A DNA stretch of 64,000 nucleotides. Source: a bacterium (GTDB lineage: Bacteria > Actinomycetota > Acidimicrobiia > Spongiisociales > Spongiisociaceae). How positions within the stretch are numbered: position 1 is the stretch's first letter; each line of letters begins with the position of its first letter. This document shows positions 1-10,930 of the stretch, one piece after another. The notes below the pieces were generated by a model. It did not search any database. It saw only the letters and a list, made by a program, of their open reading frames with translations, and had not been told where the DNA came from. The stretch is from NCBI GenBank assembly GCA_028821575.1, contig JAPPFW010000052.1:59149-123148 (forward strand). The letters run 5' to 3'. Both the position numbers and the translations under genes were made by a program.

Positions 1-2
1 AT

Positions 3-1100
3 CGGTTGATCGATTCTCTCGTTGGCTACGGGCCGCTAACACCGATCATCGACCGTCACGACATCGAGGAGGTGTTCATCGAAGGGGATCGCATCACCTT
101 CATAGACGCCTCGGGGCGGCTCCAGGCTCTCGACGCTCCCTCCTCCGAGGAGGAGAACCGCCAGATCGTGGCGCGCATCCTGGCCGGAACCAACCGCCGG
201 CTCGACACTTCCAACCCCATCGAGCAGGCTCGGGTTCTGGGAGGTCGGGCGCGGCTCACCGCGGTCATCCCGCCGGTCGCCGACCGGCTCTCGGTGACCA
301 TCCGCAAGTACACGGTCAAGAACTACGACCTCGGGTTCCTGGTCGAGGGGGAGGTGCTCTCCCATCCTGCGGCCGCCTTCCTATGGGCCATAGCCCAGGC
401 CAGCACGACGGTCCTGTTCAGCGGACCGCCCGGTGCCGGGAAGACCACGTTGATGAGCGCATACCTCCGAGCGGTTCCCCCGGTTCGCTGCATGAGAATC
501 TGCGAGGAGGTGAGGGAACTGGACATCCCGCTGGTGCATGGGAGTTTCTACGAAGCGACCCCACCCACCCTCGACGGAGGCCGCCGCTACACGTTGAGAG
601 ATCTGGTGAAGGTGGTCCTGGCCCAGCGGCCCGACTTGATCTGCGTTGGCGAGGTCAGAGGCGCCGAGGCTTTCGAGTTGACCCGGGCGGTCAACGCCGG
701 GTGCGGCTTTGCATGCACCATTCATGCCGACTCGGCGCCGGCCGCGCTCGTGGCCCTGGTCAACTCGGCCCTGATGGCGGGAGAAAACGTGACGGAGAGG
801 GTCCTAACCCGGATCTTCAGCACGGCAATCGACTTCGTCGTGCACCTTCGCCGTGATCAGCAGGGGGAGGGTACCGGAGGCATCCGGCGCCGCGTCGTGG
901 AGATCGTGGCCCTCACCTCCGGGCGCCAGGACGGGGATTTCACAGCCGACACACTGTTCCGGCGGGAGCGAATGGGGGAGCCGCTCCTCTGGACGGGAGT
1001 GGTGCCTCCTCCCGAGACGGTCGCCCGGGTCGAGTGGTCCCTCCCCGACGGTGTGTCCGTCGAGTCGATCCTGTCCGGGAAGTGGCAACCTCCGTCGTGA
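3..1100 (+). CDS. cpaF: CpaF/TadA-family pilus assembly ATPase (5' partial)
   Basis: Secretion ATPase that powers assembly of Tad/Flp type IVb pili at the inner membrane. The Walker A motif GPPGAGKT lies near residue 140 of the visible part, a GEVRGAE Walker B region near 215, and the family's CTIHADSA box follows. The reading frame is open to the window edge. The visible protein starts in the middle of the usual N-terminal region (GYGPLTPI), so the first TTG at base 6 is probably not the real start and the gene begins upstream. It overlaps tadB by 4 bp, as expected for one operon. It lies with TadB and TadC, which supports Tad pili rather than a conjugation VirB11. Confidence 0.9.
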   Translation, partial: RLIDSLVGYGPLTPIIDRHDIEEVFIEGDRITFIDASGRLQALDAPSSEEENRQIVARILAGTNRRLDTSNPIEQARVLGGRARLTAVIPPVADRLSVTIRKYTVKNYDLGFLVEGEVLSHPAAAFLWAIAQASTTVLFSGPPGAGKTTLMSAYLRAVPPVRCMRICEEVRELDIPLVHGSFYEATPPTLDGGRRYTLRDLVKVVLAQRPDLICVGEVRGAEAFELTRAVNAGCGFACTIHADSAPAALVALVNSALMAGENVTERVLTRIFSTAIDFVVHLRRDQQGEGTGGIRRRVVEIVALTSGRQDGDFTADTLFRRERMGEPLLWTGVVPPPETVARVEWSLPDGVSVESILSGKWQPPS

Positions 1101-1996
1101 GGCTCCTGGCATCCCTGCTGACGGCTATCGCAGCATACGCGGCTGCCGGTCTGCTCACCGGTAACCCGGTGCGGCCCCGGGCACGGAGGCCGGCCGGGCG
1201 GGACGACTCCCGGCGCCGGTTGTGGCTCATCCAGGCAGGTAGCAGGCTGACCGTCCACCAATTCATGGCCCTGTCGGTCGGCACCGGATTCACCGCGCTG
1301 GTACTGGTCAACGCGATGACGGGTGCGTGGTGGCTGGCCGCAGTCCCGGCCATCGCCTCCTCGCTCATTCCGCACTTCTACTACGCGCGACGACGGATCG
1401 AACGGCTCAGGCGACTCGCCCGGGCATGGCCGGACGCCCTGCGCGACATCCTGGCTTCGATTGCGGCCGGTTCCACGCTCTTGAGCGCGCTCTACGACCT
1501 TTCCGACCGCGGTCCGGTTCCGCTGCGGCCTGCGTTCACCCGGTTCCGCCTGGTTGCGAGGATGATGGGATTGGTAGCGGCCCTTGAATTGACCAAGGAG
1601 GAACTCGGGGATCCGGTTTCCGACCGCGTCGTCGAAGTGCTAGTGCTGGCGTACGAGCACGGTGGTGGCCTGGTTACGGAGGTGCTTCGAGATCTGGTCG
1701 GGGAAATAACCGAGGACCTCAGGCTGGACAGCGAGATCCGCTCCGACGGGACCGAGCAACGAATCGAGAGCAGGGTGGTCCTGATCATTCCATGGGTGCT
1801 GCTGTTGTTCCTCGCCACTACTTCCGAGCAGTACCGCGCCTACTACCAGTCCGCCGACGGCTTGGTCGTGGTCACTCTCGCCGCCGCCTGGTCGTTGATC
1901 GGGGTGCTGCTGATGAAACGCATCGGCCGGTCCGTGACCGAACGCCGGGTTCTGGTCCGGTCCACACGAGGGGGAGATCCCGGAGGACCGGCATGA
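1097..1996 (+). CDS. tadB: TadB-like type II/IV secretion membrane protein
   Basis: Inner-membrane platform protein of the Tad pilus machine (T2SSF-type fold), working with the CpaF ATPase. A hydrophobic N-terminal segment (LLASLLTAIAAYAAAGLL), a paired central segment and two C-terminal segments (VVLIIPWVLLLFLA; VVVTLAAAWSLIGVLL) flank a cytoplasmic helical domain, the normal TadB arrangement. I chose the GTG inside the cpaF stop (GTGA overlap) over the longer ORF start at 1034, because translational coupling is seen throughout this operon and the extra N-terminal residues are not hydrophobic. The assignment rests on topology and context more than on sharp motifs. Confidence 0.82.
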   Translation: MRLLASLLTAIAAYAAAGLLTGNPVRPRARRPAGRDDSRRRLWLIQAGSRLTVHQFMALSVGTGFTALVLVNAMTGAWWLAAVPAIASSLIPHFYYARRRIERLRRLARAWPDALRDILASIAAGSTLLSALYDLSDRGPVPLRPAFTRFRLVARMMGLVAALELTKEELGDPVSDRVVEVLVLAYEHGGGLVTEVLRDLVGEITEDLRLDSEIRSDGTEQRIESRVVLIIPWVLLLFLATTSEQYRAYYQSADGLVVVTLAAAWSLIGVLLMKRIGRSVTERRVLVRSTRGGDPGGPA

Positions 1997-2946
1997 ACAC
2001 GGGTCTCGCGATAGGAGCGGTCGCGGCTTCCGTCACGTTCGCCGTGGTGGGCGCCGCGTTGGTCGTGCGTCCGCTGCGCCGTCTCGGACCAAGGGTTCGC
2101 CCCTACACCGCCGCCGCCCGGGTCGACCTCGGACTCAGGCCGGATGTGTCACGGCGGGTCGGGCACCGTGCGGGATCCGGCGGTTCCGGGTGCAGCCGGA
2201 TCCTGCGCTCGATCTCCGGTGGCCTGGAAGGGTTGGCAGGACTCCTCGTGTTCGGCGACGAGGAGAGCCTCGCGCTCCGCCTGCGCCAGTCAGGTCTGTA
2301 TCAGGGGTTGGATGGGGCGAGGCGTCTCCAGGCATACCGGATGGGCGCGCTCGGTCGCACCGTTCTCTTCGCGGGCGGCTTGGTAACGCTTGCACTGTTA
2401 ACGAACGGTTCGGCCTCGAGGGTGCTCGCCTTCGGGTTGGCAGGCACCTTTCTCGGCGGATTCCTGACCCGGTCGAGGTTGGCCGGGGCGATCCGGCGCC
2501 GGAGGGAGTCGATCCGGGCTGAGCTCTACACGATCAACCAACTCGTCGCCATGTACACACGGGTCGGGGGCGGCGCGCTGGAGGCGATCCGCTACGTGGT
2601 GGAGCGCGCCCGAGGTGTGGTCGTCGACGAGTTGGCGGAGGTCATGCAACTCCATGAGAGAGGCTGGTCGCTTCGCGAGGCCCTTGACCGGGCGGAAAGC
2701 CTCACTCCTGAACCCGAGGCCGCCCGGACCTACCGCCTCGTGGCGACCTCGCAGGAGCAGGGTTCCGATCTCGCCGAGGCATTGCTGGGCCTCTCCAAGG
2801 ACCTGAGGGCCCAGCGACGCGACGACCTGCGCCGTCAGGCGGCGAGGCGAAGGATCATGATGGTCATCCCGGTGGTGGTCATCCTGGCGCCGGTGACCCT
2901 GCTGTTCATGGCCGCGCCGATCCCTTCGATCGTCTTCGGTGGCTAG
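1993..2946 (+). CDS. tadC: TadC-like type II/IV secretion membrane protein
   Basis: Second platform protein of the Tad pilus apparatus, thought to pair with TadB. The ATG at 1993 overlaps the tadB stop (ATGA) and has a GGAGG about 7 bases upstream, so it is preferred over the longer ORF start at 1792. Visible features are an N-terminal membrane segment (AIGAVAASVTFAVVGAALVV), a middle pair (TVLFAGGLVTLALL; VLAFGLAGTFLGGFL), a helical T2SSF-type cytoplasmic domain and a C-terminal segment (VIPVVVILAPVTLLFMAA). About 317 residues, normal for the family. Confidence 0.82.
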   Translation: MNTGLAIGAVAASVTFAVVGAALVVRPLRRLGPRVRPYTAAARVDLGLRPDVSRRVGHRAGSGGSGCSRILRSISGGLEGLAGLLVFGDEESLALRLRQSGLYQGLDGARRLQAYRMGALGRTVLFAGGLVTLALLTNGSASRVLAFGLAGTFLGGFLTRSRLAGAIRRRRESIRAELYTINQLVAMYTRVGGGALEAIRYVVERARGVVVDELAEVMQLHERGWSLREALDRAESLTPEPEAARTYRLVATSQEQGSDLAEALLGLSKDLRAQRRDDLRRQAARRRIMMVIPVVVILAPVTLLFMAAPIPSIVFGG

Positions 2947-3022
2947 GGCGAGAGCGTCGCTACTCGCCGACGATGTTGTGGTCTACGGACAGGAGTCGAC
3001 ACTTCCCCAGAAAGGAACGAGG

Positions 3023-3226
3023 GTGAAGGAAACGGTACTCAACAGGGCCAAGCGGTGTGCACGGAGTTGGTCCGCTCGGATGCTCGACGAATACGGCGCG
3101 GCTGAGACGTCGACGATCCTGGCTTGGATCGTCGTCGGGGTCCTGGTCGTATTCGCACTGCAACAGGGCCTAGAGGAGGCGGGCACGCAAGTGATCGACT
3201 GGATAAAGGCGAAGTTCAAACAGTAG
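3023..3226 (+). CDS. Flp/TadE-like small pilin-family membrane protein
   Basis: Protein of 67 residues with a basic N-terminus, a DEYGAAETS segment and then one hydrophobic helix (TILAWIVVGVLVVFALQQGL). This resembles type IVb Flp pilins, where a Gly is followed by a Glu and then the hydrophobic core. It directly follows tadC, the expected place for a pilus subunit. GTG 3023 is preceded by AAAGGAACGA, a reasonable ribosome site, so the longer ORF start at 2939 is not used. The Gly-Glu spacing is not the textbook Flp site, so a TadE-like or DUF4244-like minor subunit is possible. Confidence 0.6.
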   Translation: MKETVLNRAKRCARSWSARMLDEYGAAETSTILAWIVVGVLVVFALQQGLEEAGTQVIDWIKAKFKQ

Positions 3227-3294
3227 GCATGGTCGCGGAGAGACCGTCTGAGAATCGGAGATACGTGTGAAGGTGTTCGTCGACAGGAGCTGCG

Positions 3295-3501
3295 TTGAAT
3301 GACTTCTCCCGGTATCCACCGGTCCTCGACCTGCCCGGGGTGGCCGATCTGTTGGGGATCTCCATCGAGGAGACCCGCCGCCTGAGCGGCGAGGGCTGGA
3401 TCCACGCGGTGCGCCTCGATGGTCGCGTGCTGTTCCACCGTGATCGGGTGATCGACTGGCTCCGATCGCAGCGGGTGACGCCCCCGGATGACGGGTGCTG
3501 A
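3295..3501 (+). CDS. small helix-turn-helix (excisionase/MerR-like) DNA-binding protein
   Basis: Protein of 68 residues matching the HTH_17 excisionase-type fold: LDLPGVADLLGISIEETRRLSGEGWIH is the recognition region, and RVLFHRDRVIDWL is the usual wing and C-terminal helix. It starts at TTG with AGGAG five bases upstream. No integrase lies nearby, so a phage excisionase role is unlikely; small free-standing proteins of this fold are common regulators. It sits between the Tad genes and ruvC, and its target is unknown. Confidence 0.65.
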   Translation: MNDFSRYPPVLDLPGVADLLGISIEETRRLSGEGWIHAVRLDGRVLFHRDRVIDWLRSQRVTPPDDGC

Positions 3502-3602
3502 TCCGCGCCCGGGCGAGCCGGAGCGGAAAGGCGCCGGATGGCGCCGAGGCGAGGCTACACTGGTAGAACATATGTTCGTGTTACCCGGATGTTGAGCCGC
3601 CC

Positions 3603-4115
3603 ATGCTGGTCATCGGCATAGACCCCGGCCTGACGACGACCGGGTTCGGCGCGGTCCGCAAGGTCGGCAGCAGGGTTGAGGTGGTGGCGGCCGGCGTGAT
3701 CCGCACCGACAAGGACCTGTCCGCGGCGCGGCGGCTCGACGGCCTCTACCGGGACATGACCGAGCTCATCGCGGATGTGCAGCCGGGGGTGATGGCTGTG
3801 GAACAGGTCTTCATGAACCGCAACCGGCTCACCGCCACGAGGGTGGGCCAAGCGTCCGGCGTGGTGATGCTGGCGGCGTCGCTGGCCGGGATCGACGTGT
3901 TCGAGTACTCGCCGTCGGCGGTGAAGGCGGTCGTGACCGGTGACGGGTCGGCGTCGAAAGCCCAGGTTCAACAGATGGTGGCCCGCCGGCTCGGCCTGGC
4001 CGAGGTTCCGTCTCCGGCCGACACCGCGGACGCGCTGGCGATAGCCCTCTGCCACATGCAGAGTATGGGCAACATGGTGGGACGTTTGACCGCGGTTCAT
4101 GGAGGTAGGAGATGA
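3603..4115 (+). CDS. ruvC: Holliday junction endodeoxyribonuclease RuvC
   Basis: Resolves four-way DNA junctions after branch migration by RuvAB. The RNase H-like fold begins with GIDPGLTTTG (first catalytic Asp); the catalytic Glu is in AVEQVFM, and the C-terminal acidic pair is in ADTADALAIALCH. 170 residues, usual length. It is first of a ruvC-ruvA-ruvB cluster and overlaps ruvA by ATGA. The nearby upstream TACACT resembles a -10 box but is not at the leaderless spacing seen elsewhere in the window. Confidence 0.95.
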   Translation: MLVIGIDPGLTTTGFGAVRKVGSRVEVVAAGVIRTDKDLSAARRLDGLYRDMTELIADVQPGVMAVEQVFMNRNRLTATRVGQASGVVMLAASLAGIDVFEYSPSAVKAVVTGDGSASKAQVQQMVARRLGLAEVPSPADTADALAIALCHMQSMGNMVGRLTAVHGGRR

Positions 4116-4681
4116 TCGGTCGTCTGCGCGGTCTACTGGTGGCCCGGGCCGCCACCGGCGTGGTGATAGAGGTCGGCGGGGTCGGCTACGAGGTGAACGT
4201 CACTCCCCGCGACCAGGCGTCGCTACCCATGCTGGGCGAGGAGGTGGTCGTGCACACCCATCTGGTGGTGCGCGAGGACCTGCTGGCGCTGTACGGGTTC
4301 GAGGGGGAGCAGAGCCGCGACATGTTCCGGGTGCTGCTGGGTTCGAGCGGCGTGGGTCCGGCCCTGGCCATGTCGATCCTGGCCACGCTACGGCCCGACG
4401 AGGTCCGCATGGCAGTTGCTACCGAGGATGTGCAGGCGCTGGTGGCGGTGCACGGGATCGGCAAGCGTACCGCCGAGAAGCTGATCCTGGAGTTGCGTCC
4501 CAAGATGGGGGCGCTCACCACCCGTTCCGCGGCATGCGGCAACCTCTCCCGTGCCCGTGAGGCGTTGGAGTCCCTGGGTTACCAGGCGGCCGAGATAAGG
4601 GAGGCGCTCGGTGAGGTTCCGACCGACGGCTCGGTGGAGGAGCTGGTCCGGAGTGCTCTACGGGTTCTGGCCCGCAGGTAG
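4112..4681 (+). CDS. ruvA: Holliday junction branch migration protein RuvA
   Basis: Junction-binding subunit that loads the RuvB motor. The N-terminal OB-fold region begins MIGRLRGLL. Two helix-hairpin-helix stretches follow (GVGPALAMSIL and VHGIGKRTAEKLILEL). A short C-terminal domain ends AVRSALRVLARR-like and corresponds to the RuvB-contacting domain. 189 residues. The ATG overlaps the ruvC stop and has GGAGGTAGGAG just upstream. Confidence 0.95.
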   Translation: MIGRLRGLLVARAATGVVIEVGGVGYEVNVTPRDQASLPMLGEEVVVHTHLVVREDLLALYGFEGEQSRDMFRVLLGSSGVGPALAMSILATLRPDEVRMAVATEDVQALVAVHGIGKRTAEKLILELRPKMGALTTRSAACGNLSRAREALESLGYQAAEIREALGEVPTDGSVEELVRSALRVLARR

Positions 4682-4692
4682 GGGGGTCGGGG

Positions 4693-5727
4693 ATGCGTGA
4701 GGACGGCCTGCTGGTAGCGCAGGCGACCGGCGAGGAGCAGGTCAGCGAGGTGATGCTGCGGCCGCGCTCCCTGGAGGAGTTCGTCGGCCAGCCCAAGATC
4801 AAGGAGAGGCTGGCCATCTCCATGGAGGCCTCCGAGACCCTCGGGCACCCCATGGATCACCTGCTCCTCTCGGGACCTCCGGGCCTCGGGAAGACCACCC
4901 TGGCCCGGATCATTGCCTACGAGACGGGAGCCCAGTTGCGGTCGACTTCGGGACCGGCCGTGGAGAGGCCGGGCGACCTCGCCGCCATCCTCTCCGGTCT
5001 GGAGCACGGGGATGTGTTGTTCATCGACGAGATCCACCGGCTGCCGCGGGTGGTCGAGGAGGTGCTCTACTCGGCCATGGAGGACTTCGCGCTCGACATA
5101 GTGGTGGGAAAGGGGCCCACCGCCCAGTCCCTGCGCCTGGGCCTGCCCCGCTTCACATTGGTGGGGGCCACCACCCGGATCGGTACGGTGACCGCCCCGC
5201 TCCGGGACCGTTTCGGCATGGTCGACCGGCTCGACTACTACGACGCCGACGACTTGGAGCGGATCGTGGTGCGCTCCGCTTCGATCATCGGGGTGCCCGT
5301 CACCGCGGGTGGCGCCCGCCGGATCGCCACGCGCAGCCGCGGCACGCCCCGGATCGCCAACCGGCTGCTGGCGAGGGTGAGCGAGTACGCCATCGCCCGT
5401 GCCGACGGCCGGGTGGACTCCCGTATCGCCATGGAAGGCCTGGCCATCTGGGAGGTCGACGACCTGGGCCTCGACAAGGTGGACCGTTTCATCCTGGATG
5501 CGATCGTCTCCAAGTTCGGTGGCGGACCGGTGGGGCTCACCACCCTGGCGATCGCGGTGGGTGAGGAACCGGAGACCATCGAAGCCGCATACGAACCGTT
5601 CCTGGTCCAGCAGGGTCTGGTGTCGCGCACCCCGCGGGGCCGGGTGGCGACTTCCCGCACCTACCAACACCTGGGAGTTCCGGAGCCTGGATCCGCGCAA
5701 GGCACCCTGCTCGGCCAGGGTTCGTAG
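4693..5727 (+). CDS. ruvB: Holliday junction branch migration helicase RuvB
   Basis: AAA+ ATPase motor that drives branch migration. The Walker A motif GPPGLGKTTLA is near residue 58 and DEIHRL (Walker B) near 112. The family signature ATTRIGTVTAPLRDRF follows, and the C-terminal winged helix contains GGGPVGLTTLA. 344 residues, normal. It is separated from ruvA by only 11 bases. The 244-base gap after it, up to hicB, contains no recognisable gene. Confidence 0.97.
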   Translation: MREDGLLVAQATGEEQVSEVMLRPRSLEEFVGQPKIKERLAISMEASETLGHPMDHLLLSGPPGLGKTTLARIIAYETGAQLRSTSGPAVERPGDLAAILSGLEHGDVLFIDEIHRLPRVVEEVLYSAMEDFALDIVVGKGPTAQSLRLGLPRFTLVGATTRIGTVTAPLRDRFGMVDRLDYYDADDLERIVVRSASIIGVPVTAGGARRIATRSRGTPRIANRLLARVSEYAIARADGRVDSRIAMEGLAIWEVDDLGLDKVDRFILDAIVSKFGGGPVGLTTLAIAVGEEPETIEAAYEPFLVQQGLVSRTPRGRVATSRTYQHLGVPEPGSAQGTLLGQGS

Positions 5728-5971
5728 TAGGCGCAGGCCGTTCCCCAGGTTCGGTGCATCCGTTTCTGAGGCATGTGTGTTGGCGATGGGCGCCGACATT
5801 CAGTTGCGCGCAGGGGTCATAGGGGAACCTCGGCGTCTCGAAGGCCGGGCCGCTTCCATGCTCCCGAGTCAGAGCCGGAGACGCGGAGGCTGAGGGCACG
5901 GATGGAACCCATTCACATTGGCGACCGTTCTGGTAAGCTCTGTCCCGAGAACAAGTAGAGGAGATTTGACG

Positions 5972-6250
5972 GTGGTATTCACCAGACGAGCGATCGGCGA
6001 CTCCGGCTTGGACGCGGACCGCATCGAGCGGTGGGCCACTGAAGCCTTGAAGGAAGCCGAGGTGAAGTCGCTCGACGAAGAGGGATACTTCGTTAGCGTT
6101 GCCGCCGCTCCCGGAGCTTGGGCCTGCAAGCCCACCGTTGACGAAGCGATGAACGTGCTCCAAGAGGTGCTGGTCGATTGGGCAACGCTGAAACTGGCAG
6201 ACGGTGAGGATGACATCCCCGCCTTCGGCGGGGTCAGTCTCGCGAGCTAG
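5972..6250 (+). CDS. hicB: HicB-family antitoxin (short form)
   Basis: Antitoxin that should bind and block the HicA mRNA interferase encoded next. The segment EEGYFVSVAAAPGAWACKPTVDEAMNVLQEVL matches the HicB partial RNase H-like fold, including the conserved T-x-x-E-A turn. At 92 residues it has no C-terminal HTH or RHH domain, so its DNA-binding and autoregulation mode is not evident. I chose GTG 5972, which has AGAGGAGA about 8 bases upstream; the ORF track start at 5918 is longer. The gene order is hicB then hicA, the reverse of the classical hicAB order. The pair is inserted between ruvB and queA. Confidence 0.8.
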   Translation: MVFTRRAIGDSGLDADRIERWATEALKEAEVKSLDEEGYFVSVAAAPGAWACKPTVDEAMNVLQEVLVDWATLKLADGEDDIPAFGGVSLAS

Positions 6251-6465
6251 TGAGCAAGCGGCTTGGGCCGGTAAGCCGCCGCGTCGTTGTCCGGAAGTTT
6301 CGCGCTCCCGGATACGACGGACCCTTCTCGGGAGCAAGACACGCCTTCATGCAAACGGGGAACCGCAGGGTAAGGATCCCCAACCAGAAAGAGATCGGGC
6401 CGAAGTTGCATGGAGAGTTGCTCCGACAGGCGGGCATCTCTCGCGACGAATGGCTCAATGCCTGA
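6250..6465 (+). CDS. hicA: HicA-family mRNA interferase toxin
   Basis: Small double-stranded-RNA-binding-fold toxin that cleaves mRNA. The sequence VVRKFRAPGYDGPFSGARHAFMQTGNRRVRIPNQ contains the family's catalytic His (RHAFM, matching the usual G-x-H-x-x-M) and the RVRIPN strand, and it ends with QAGISRDEWL, a typical HicA C-terminus. 71 residues. The GTG start overlaps the hicB stop by one base, so the pair is cotranscribed. Confidence 0.88.
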   Translation: MSKRLGPVSRRVVVRKFRAPGYDGPFSGARHAFMQTGNRRVRIPNQKEIGPKLHGELLRQAGISRDEWLNA

Positions 6466-6578
6466 TCGGACGGCTGTCGTTCAACCGCCTCCCGCCACAG
6501 TCACGAGCCGGTTTTCCCCCATCCGGGTCACGTCGCCGGGATCCCAGCCTCCGCGACAGAGCGCGTCAACCATGGACA

Positions 6579-6598
6579 GGCCCGGCGAAGGCCGGGCC
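6579..6598 (+). terminator. GC-rich hairpin between hicBA and queA
   Basis: Perfect 8-bp stem GGCCCGGC/GCCGGGCC with a GAAG loop, lying 110 bases after hicA. There is no T-run, so it is a stem-loop that could end or stabilise the hicBA transcript rather than a classical intrinsic terminator. The rest of the 250-base gap to queA holds no gene that I can see. Confidence 0.45.
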
Positions 6599-6716
6599 CG
6601 ACGGGCAAGGCTGCTCGCCTTGATGCTCGATGTTCGCCTTTCTGGCTACTGTCGCCCCAAACTGGACACCCTTCACTGATGTCCGTGCCGTCGCGGATGT
6701 GATACAGGGATAGGCA

Positions 6717-8942
<2,226 letters not shown>

Positions 8943-9031
8943 ACCGACTACCATCGGGGTACCCGTCGCCGAGGCGGGTCGGTCCGTACCCGGAGGGGCC
9001 CGAAACAGGCCCGATAGGAGAATGTGACGTC

Positions 9032-9346
9032 GTGCCGGTGTCTTTGATTGCCCAGGCCGAGGGAGGCGACAGTTTCAGCTTCCTGCTGCCCCTGTTGCTC
9101 CTCGGAGCTCTCATGTACTTCCTGATCATCCGCCCGCAGCGAAAGAGGATGCGCCGCCAGCGTGAACTCTCGGCGGCGCTGGAGATCGGGGACCAGGTCA
9201 GGACGATTGGGGGATTGTTCGGGGTGGTGGTCGGGCTTGGTGACGATTGGGTGGTCCTCGGTGTCGAGGACGGGCGGATACGGGTGCAGAAGAGCGCCAT
9301 CGCCGGTCGCGCCGGACCTGACAACCCGTCCGATACCGGGTCGTAA
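9032..9346 (+). CDS. yajC: preprotein translocase accessory subunit YajC
   Basis: Small membrane partner of SecDF in the Sec translocon. One membrane segment (FSFLLPLLLLGALMYFLII) is followed by the invariant RPQRKR motif, and the C-terminal domain (GDQVRTIGGLFGVVVGL) matches the family. 104 residues. GTG start, with AGGAG about 11 bases upstream and a second in-frame GTG two codons later. Followed seven bases later by secD. Confidence 0.93.
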   Translation: MPVSLIAQAEGGDSFSFLLPLLLLGALMYFLIIRPQRKRMRRQRELSAALEIGDQVRTIGGLFGVVVGLGDDWVVLGVEDGRIRVQKSAIAGRAGPDNPSDTGS

Positions 9347-9352
9347 CCCGGC

Positions 9353-10930
9353 GTGTCCCGCCGGTGGGCAGCGGTCATCGTCATGGTGGGCCTCGCCTGG
9401 GGCGGGCTTGCCGCGGTGTTCGCCGTCGATTGGTCGCCGCGGCTCGGCCTCGATCTGCAGGGTGGGACGTCGGTAATCCTTGAAGCCCCCGCTGGATCCG
9501 ACGAGCGGGTCGTCGAGACGGCCGTAGAGGTGATGCGCCGCCGGATAGAGGACTTCGGAAGCGTACAGGAACCGGAGATCTCGGTGACAGGTGGAACCTC
9601 CATCCTGGTGCAGCTTCCCGGCGTCACCGATCAGGACCGGGCGCTCGACGCGGTGGGGAGGACCGGTCTCCTGTCGTTCCGGCCGGTGCTCTCCTGCACG
9701 ACCGTGGGGCTGTCCTTCACCTGCATTCCGAGCGAGCGTTCGCCCGTCCAGCTGCGCGCCGAGCAGGAAGGGGAGGACTTCGTCTATCCCGAGAGTGTCG
9801 ATCCGGTGACCGGGCTCACCGTCGAGGACGACACGACCGAGCCCCGCTCCTACCTTCCCGAATACGACGACGAGGGCAACATCGTCTCCATCTTCGAGGT
9901 GGGCCCTGCCGATCTCTCCGCCCACCACGACGGGCTCTGCCTCGAAGGGTTCATCGACTGTTCCCGCCTGCCCCGGAGTCCCTCTCCGTTGACGGGCGCC
10001 GAAGTGGAGTCGGCTCTGGCCATCTTCGGGCAGCAGGTGGACAGCGCCTGGACCGTGCAGCTCAACCTCACCCAGGACGGCGCCGGAAGGTTCGCGGCGG
10101 TGACCGGGCTGCTGGCCCAGTACCCCCAGGGGACTTCCAACCGCCGGCTGGCGATCGTGCTGGACGGGACGGTGATGTCGGCGCCCGAGGTGTCGGTCGG
10201 CGTCGGTCCCGAAGGCATCACCGGCGGCACCGCGGTGATCACTCTCGGCAACACCGAGAACGCCCAGCAGGAGGCCGAGGATCTGACCACGGTGCTTCGC
10301 TACGGGTCCCTCCCCGTCGCCTTCGAGAGGTCGTCGGTCCAGAAGGTCTCCGCGACGCTGGGGGAGGACTCGCTGCGGGCCGGGTTGGTCGCGGGTCTCG
10401 GGGGCCTGGCACTCGTCGTGCTGTTCCTGATGATCTACTACCGCGCCATGGGTCTGATAACCCTGTTGGGCCTGACCGTCTTCGGGTCTCTACTGGTGCT
10501 GATCTTCGGGGTTCTGGGAGCTTGGCAGGGGCTGACCCTGACCCTGTCGGGTGTGGCCGGGGTGATCGTGTCGGTCGGGATCACGGCCGACTCCTACATC
10601 GTCTTCTTCGAACGGACCAAGGAGGAGATTCGGAACGGCCGCACCATGGTGGACGCTGTCAACGAGGCCTACCGGCGGGCCTTCCGTACCATCCTGACCG
10701 CCGACTTCGTCTCGTTCGTGGGTGCGGTGCTGCTTTGGGCTCTGGCCATCGGGCCGGTCAAAGGCTTCGCTCAGGCTCTCGGCATCGCAACGGTTCTGGA
10801 TGTCATCGTGTTCGCCTTCTTCACCCGCAACGCGGCGGGGATCATGGCGAGAGGCCGGCTGGGCCAGGGAGGGCGGTTCAGCATGTGGGCAGCGGCCGGC
10901 GGATCTCCGCGGGGAGCAGGACCGGCATGA
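9353..10930 (+). CDS. secD: protein translocase subunit SecD
   Basis: With SecF and YajC, uses the proton motive force to finish export and release proteins on the outer face. An N-terminal membrane helix is followed by GLDLQGGTSVILEA (the family D1 motif), the periplasmic P1 domain, and then five membrane segments including GLVAGLGGLALVVLFLMIYY and GVAGVIVSVGITADSYIVFFERTKEE (D4-like motif). 525 residues. GTG start; overlaps secF by ATGA. Confidence 0.96.
   Translation: MSRRWAAVIVMVGLAWGGLAAVFAVDWSPRLGLDLQGGTSVILEAPAGSDERVVETAVEVMRRRIEDFGSVQEPEISVTGGTSILVQLPGVTDQDRALDAVGRTGLLSFRPVLSCTTVGLSFTCIPSERSPVQLRAEQEGEDFVYPESVDPVTGLTVEDDTTEPRSYLPEYDDEGNIVSIFEVGPADLSAHHDGLCLEGFIDCSRLPRSPSPLTGAEVESALAIFGQQVDSAWTVQLNLTQDGAGRFAAVTGLLAQYPQGTSNRRLAIVLDGTVMSAPEVSVGVGPEGITGGTAVITLGNTENAQQEAEDLTTVLRYGSLPVAFERSSVQKVSATLGEDSLRAGLVAGLGGLALVVLFLMIYYRAMGLITLLGLTVFGSLLVLIFGVLGAWQGLTLTLSGVAGVIVSVGITADSYIVFFERTKEEIRNGRTMVDAVNEAYRRAFRTILTADFVSFVGAVLLWALAIGPVKGFAQALGIATVLDVIVFAFFTRNAAGIMARGRLGQGGRFSMWAAAGGSPRGAGPA

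Noticed and set aside
5728-5971. Short ORFs between ruvB and hicB
   Set aside because: No family features or ribosome sites; likely untranslated sequence.
6636-6672. TGTCGCCCCAAACTGGACACC resembles the ends of some IS3-type elements
   Set aside because: No transposase, no matching opposite end and no target duplication are visible nearby.
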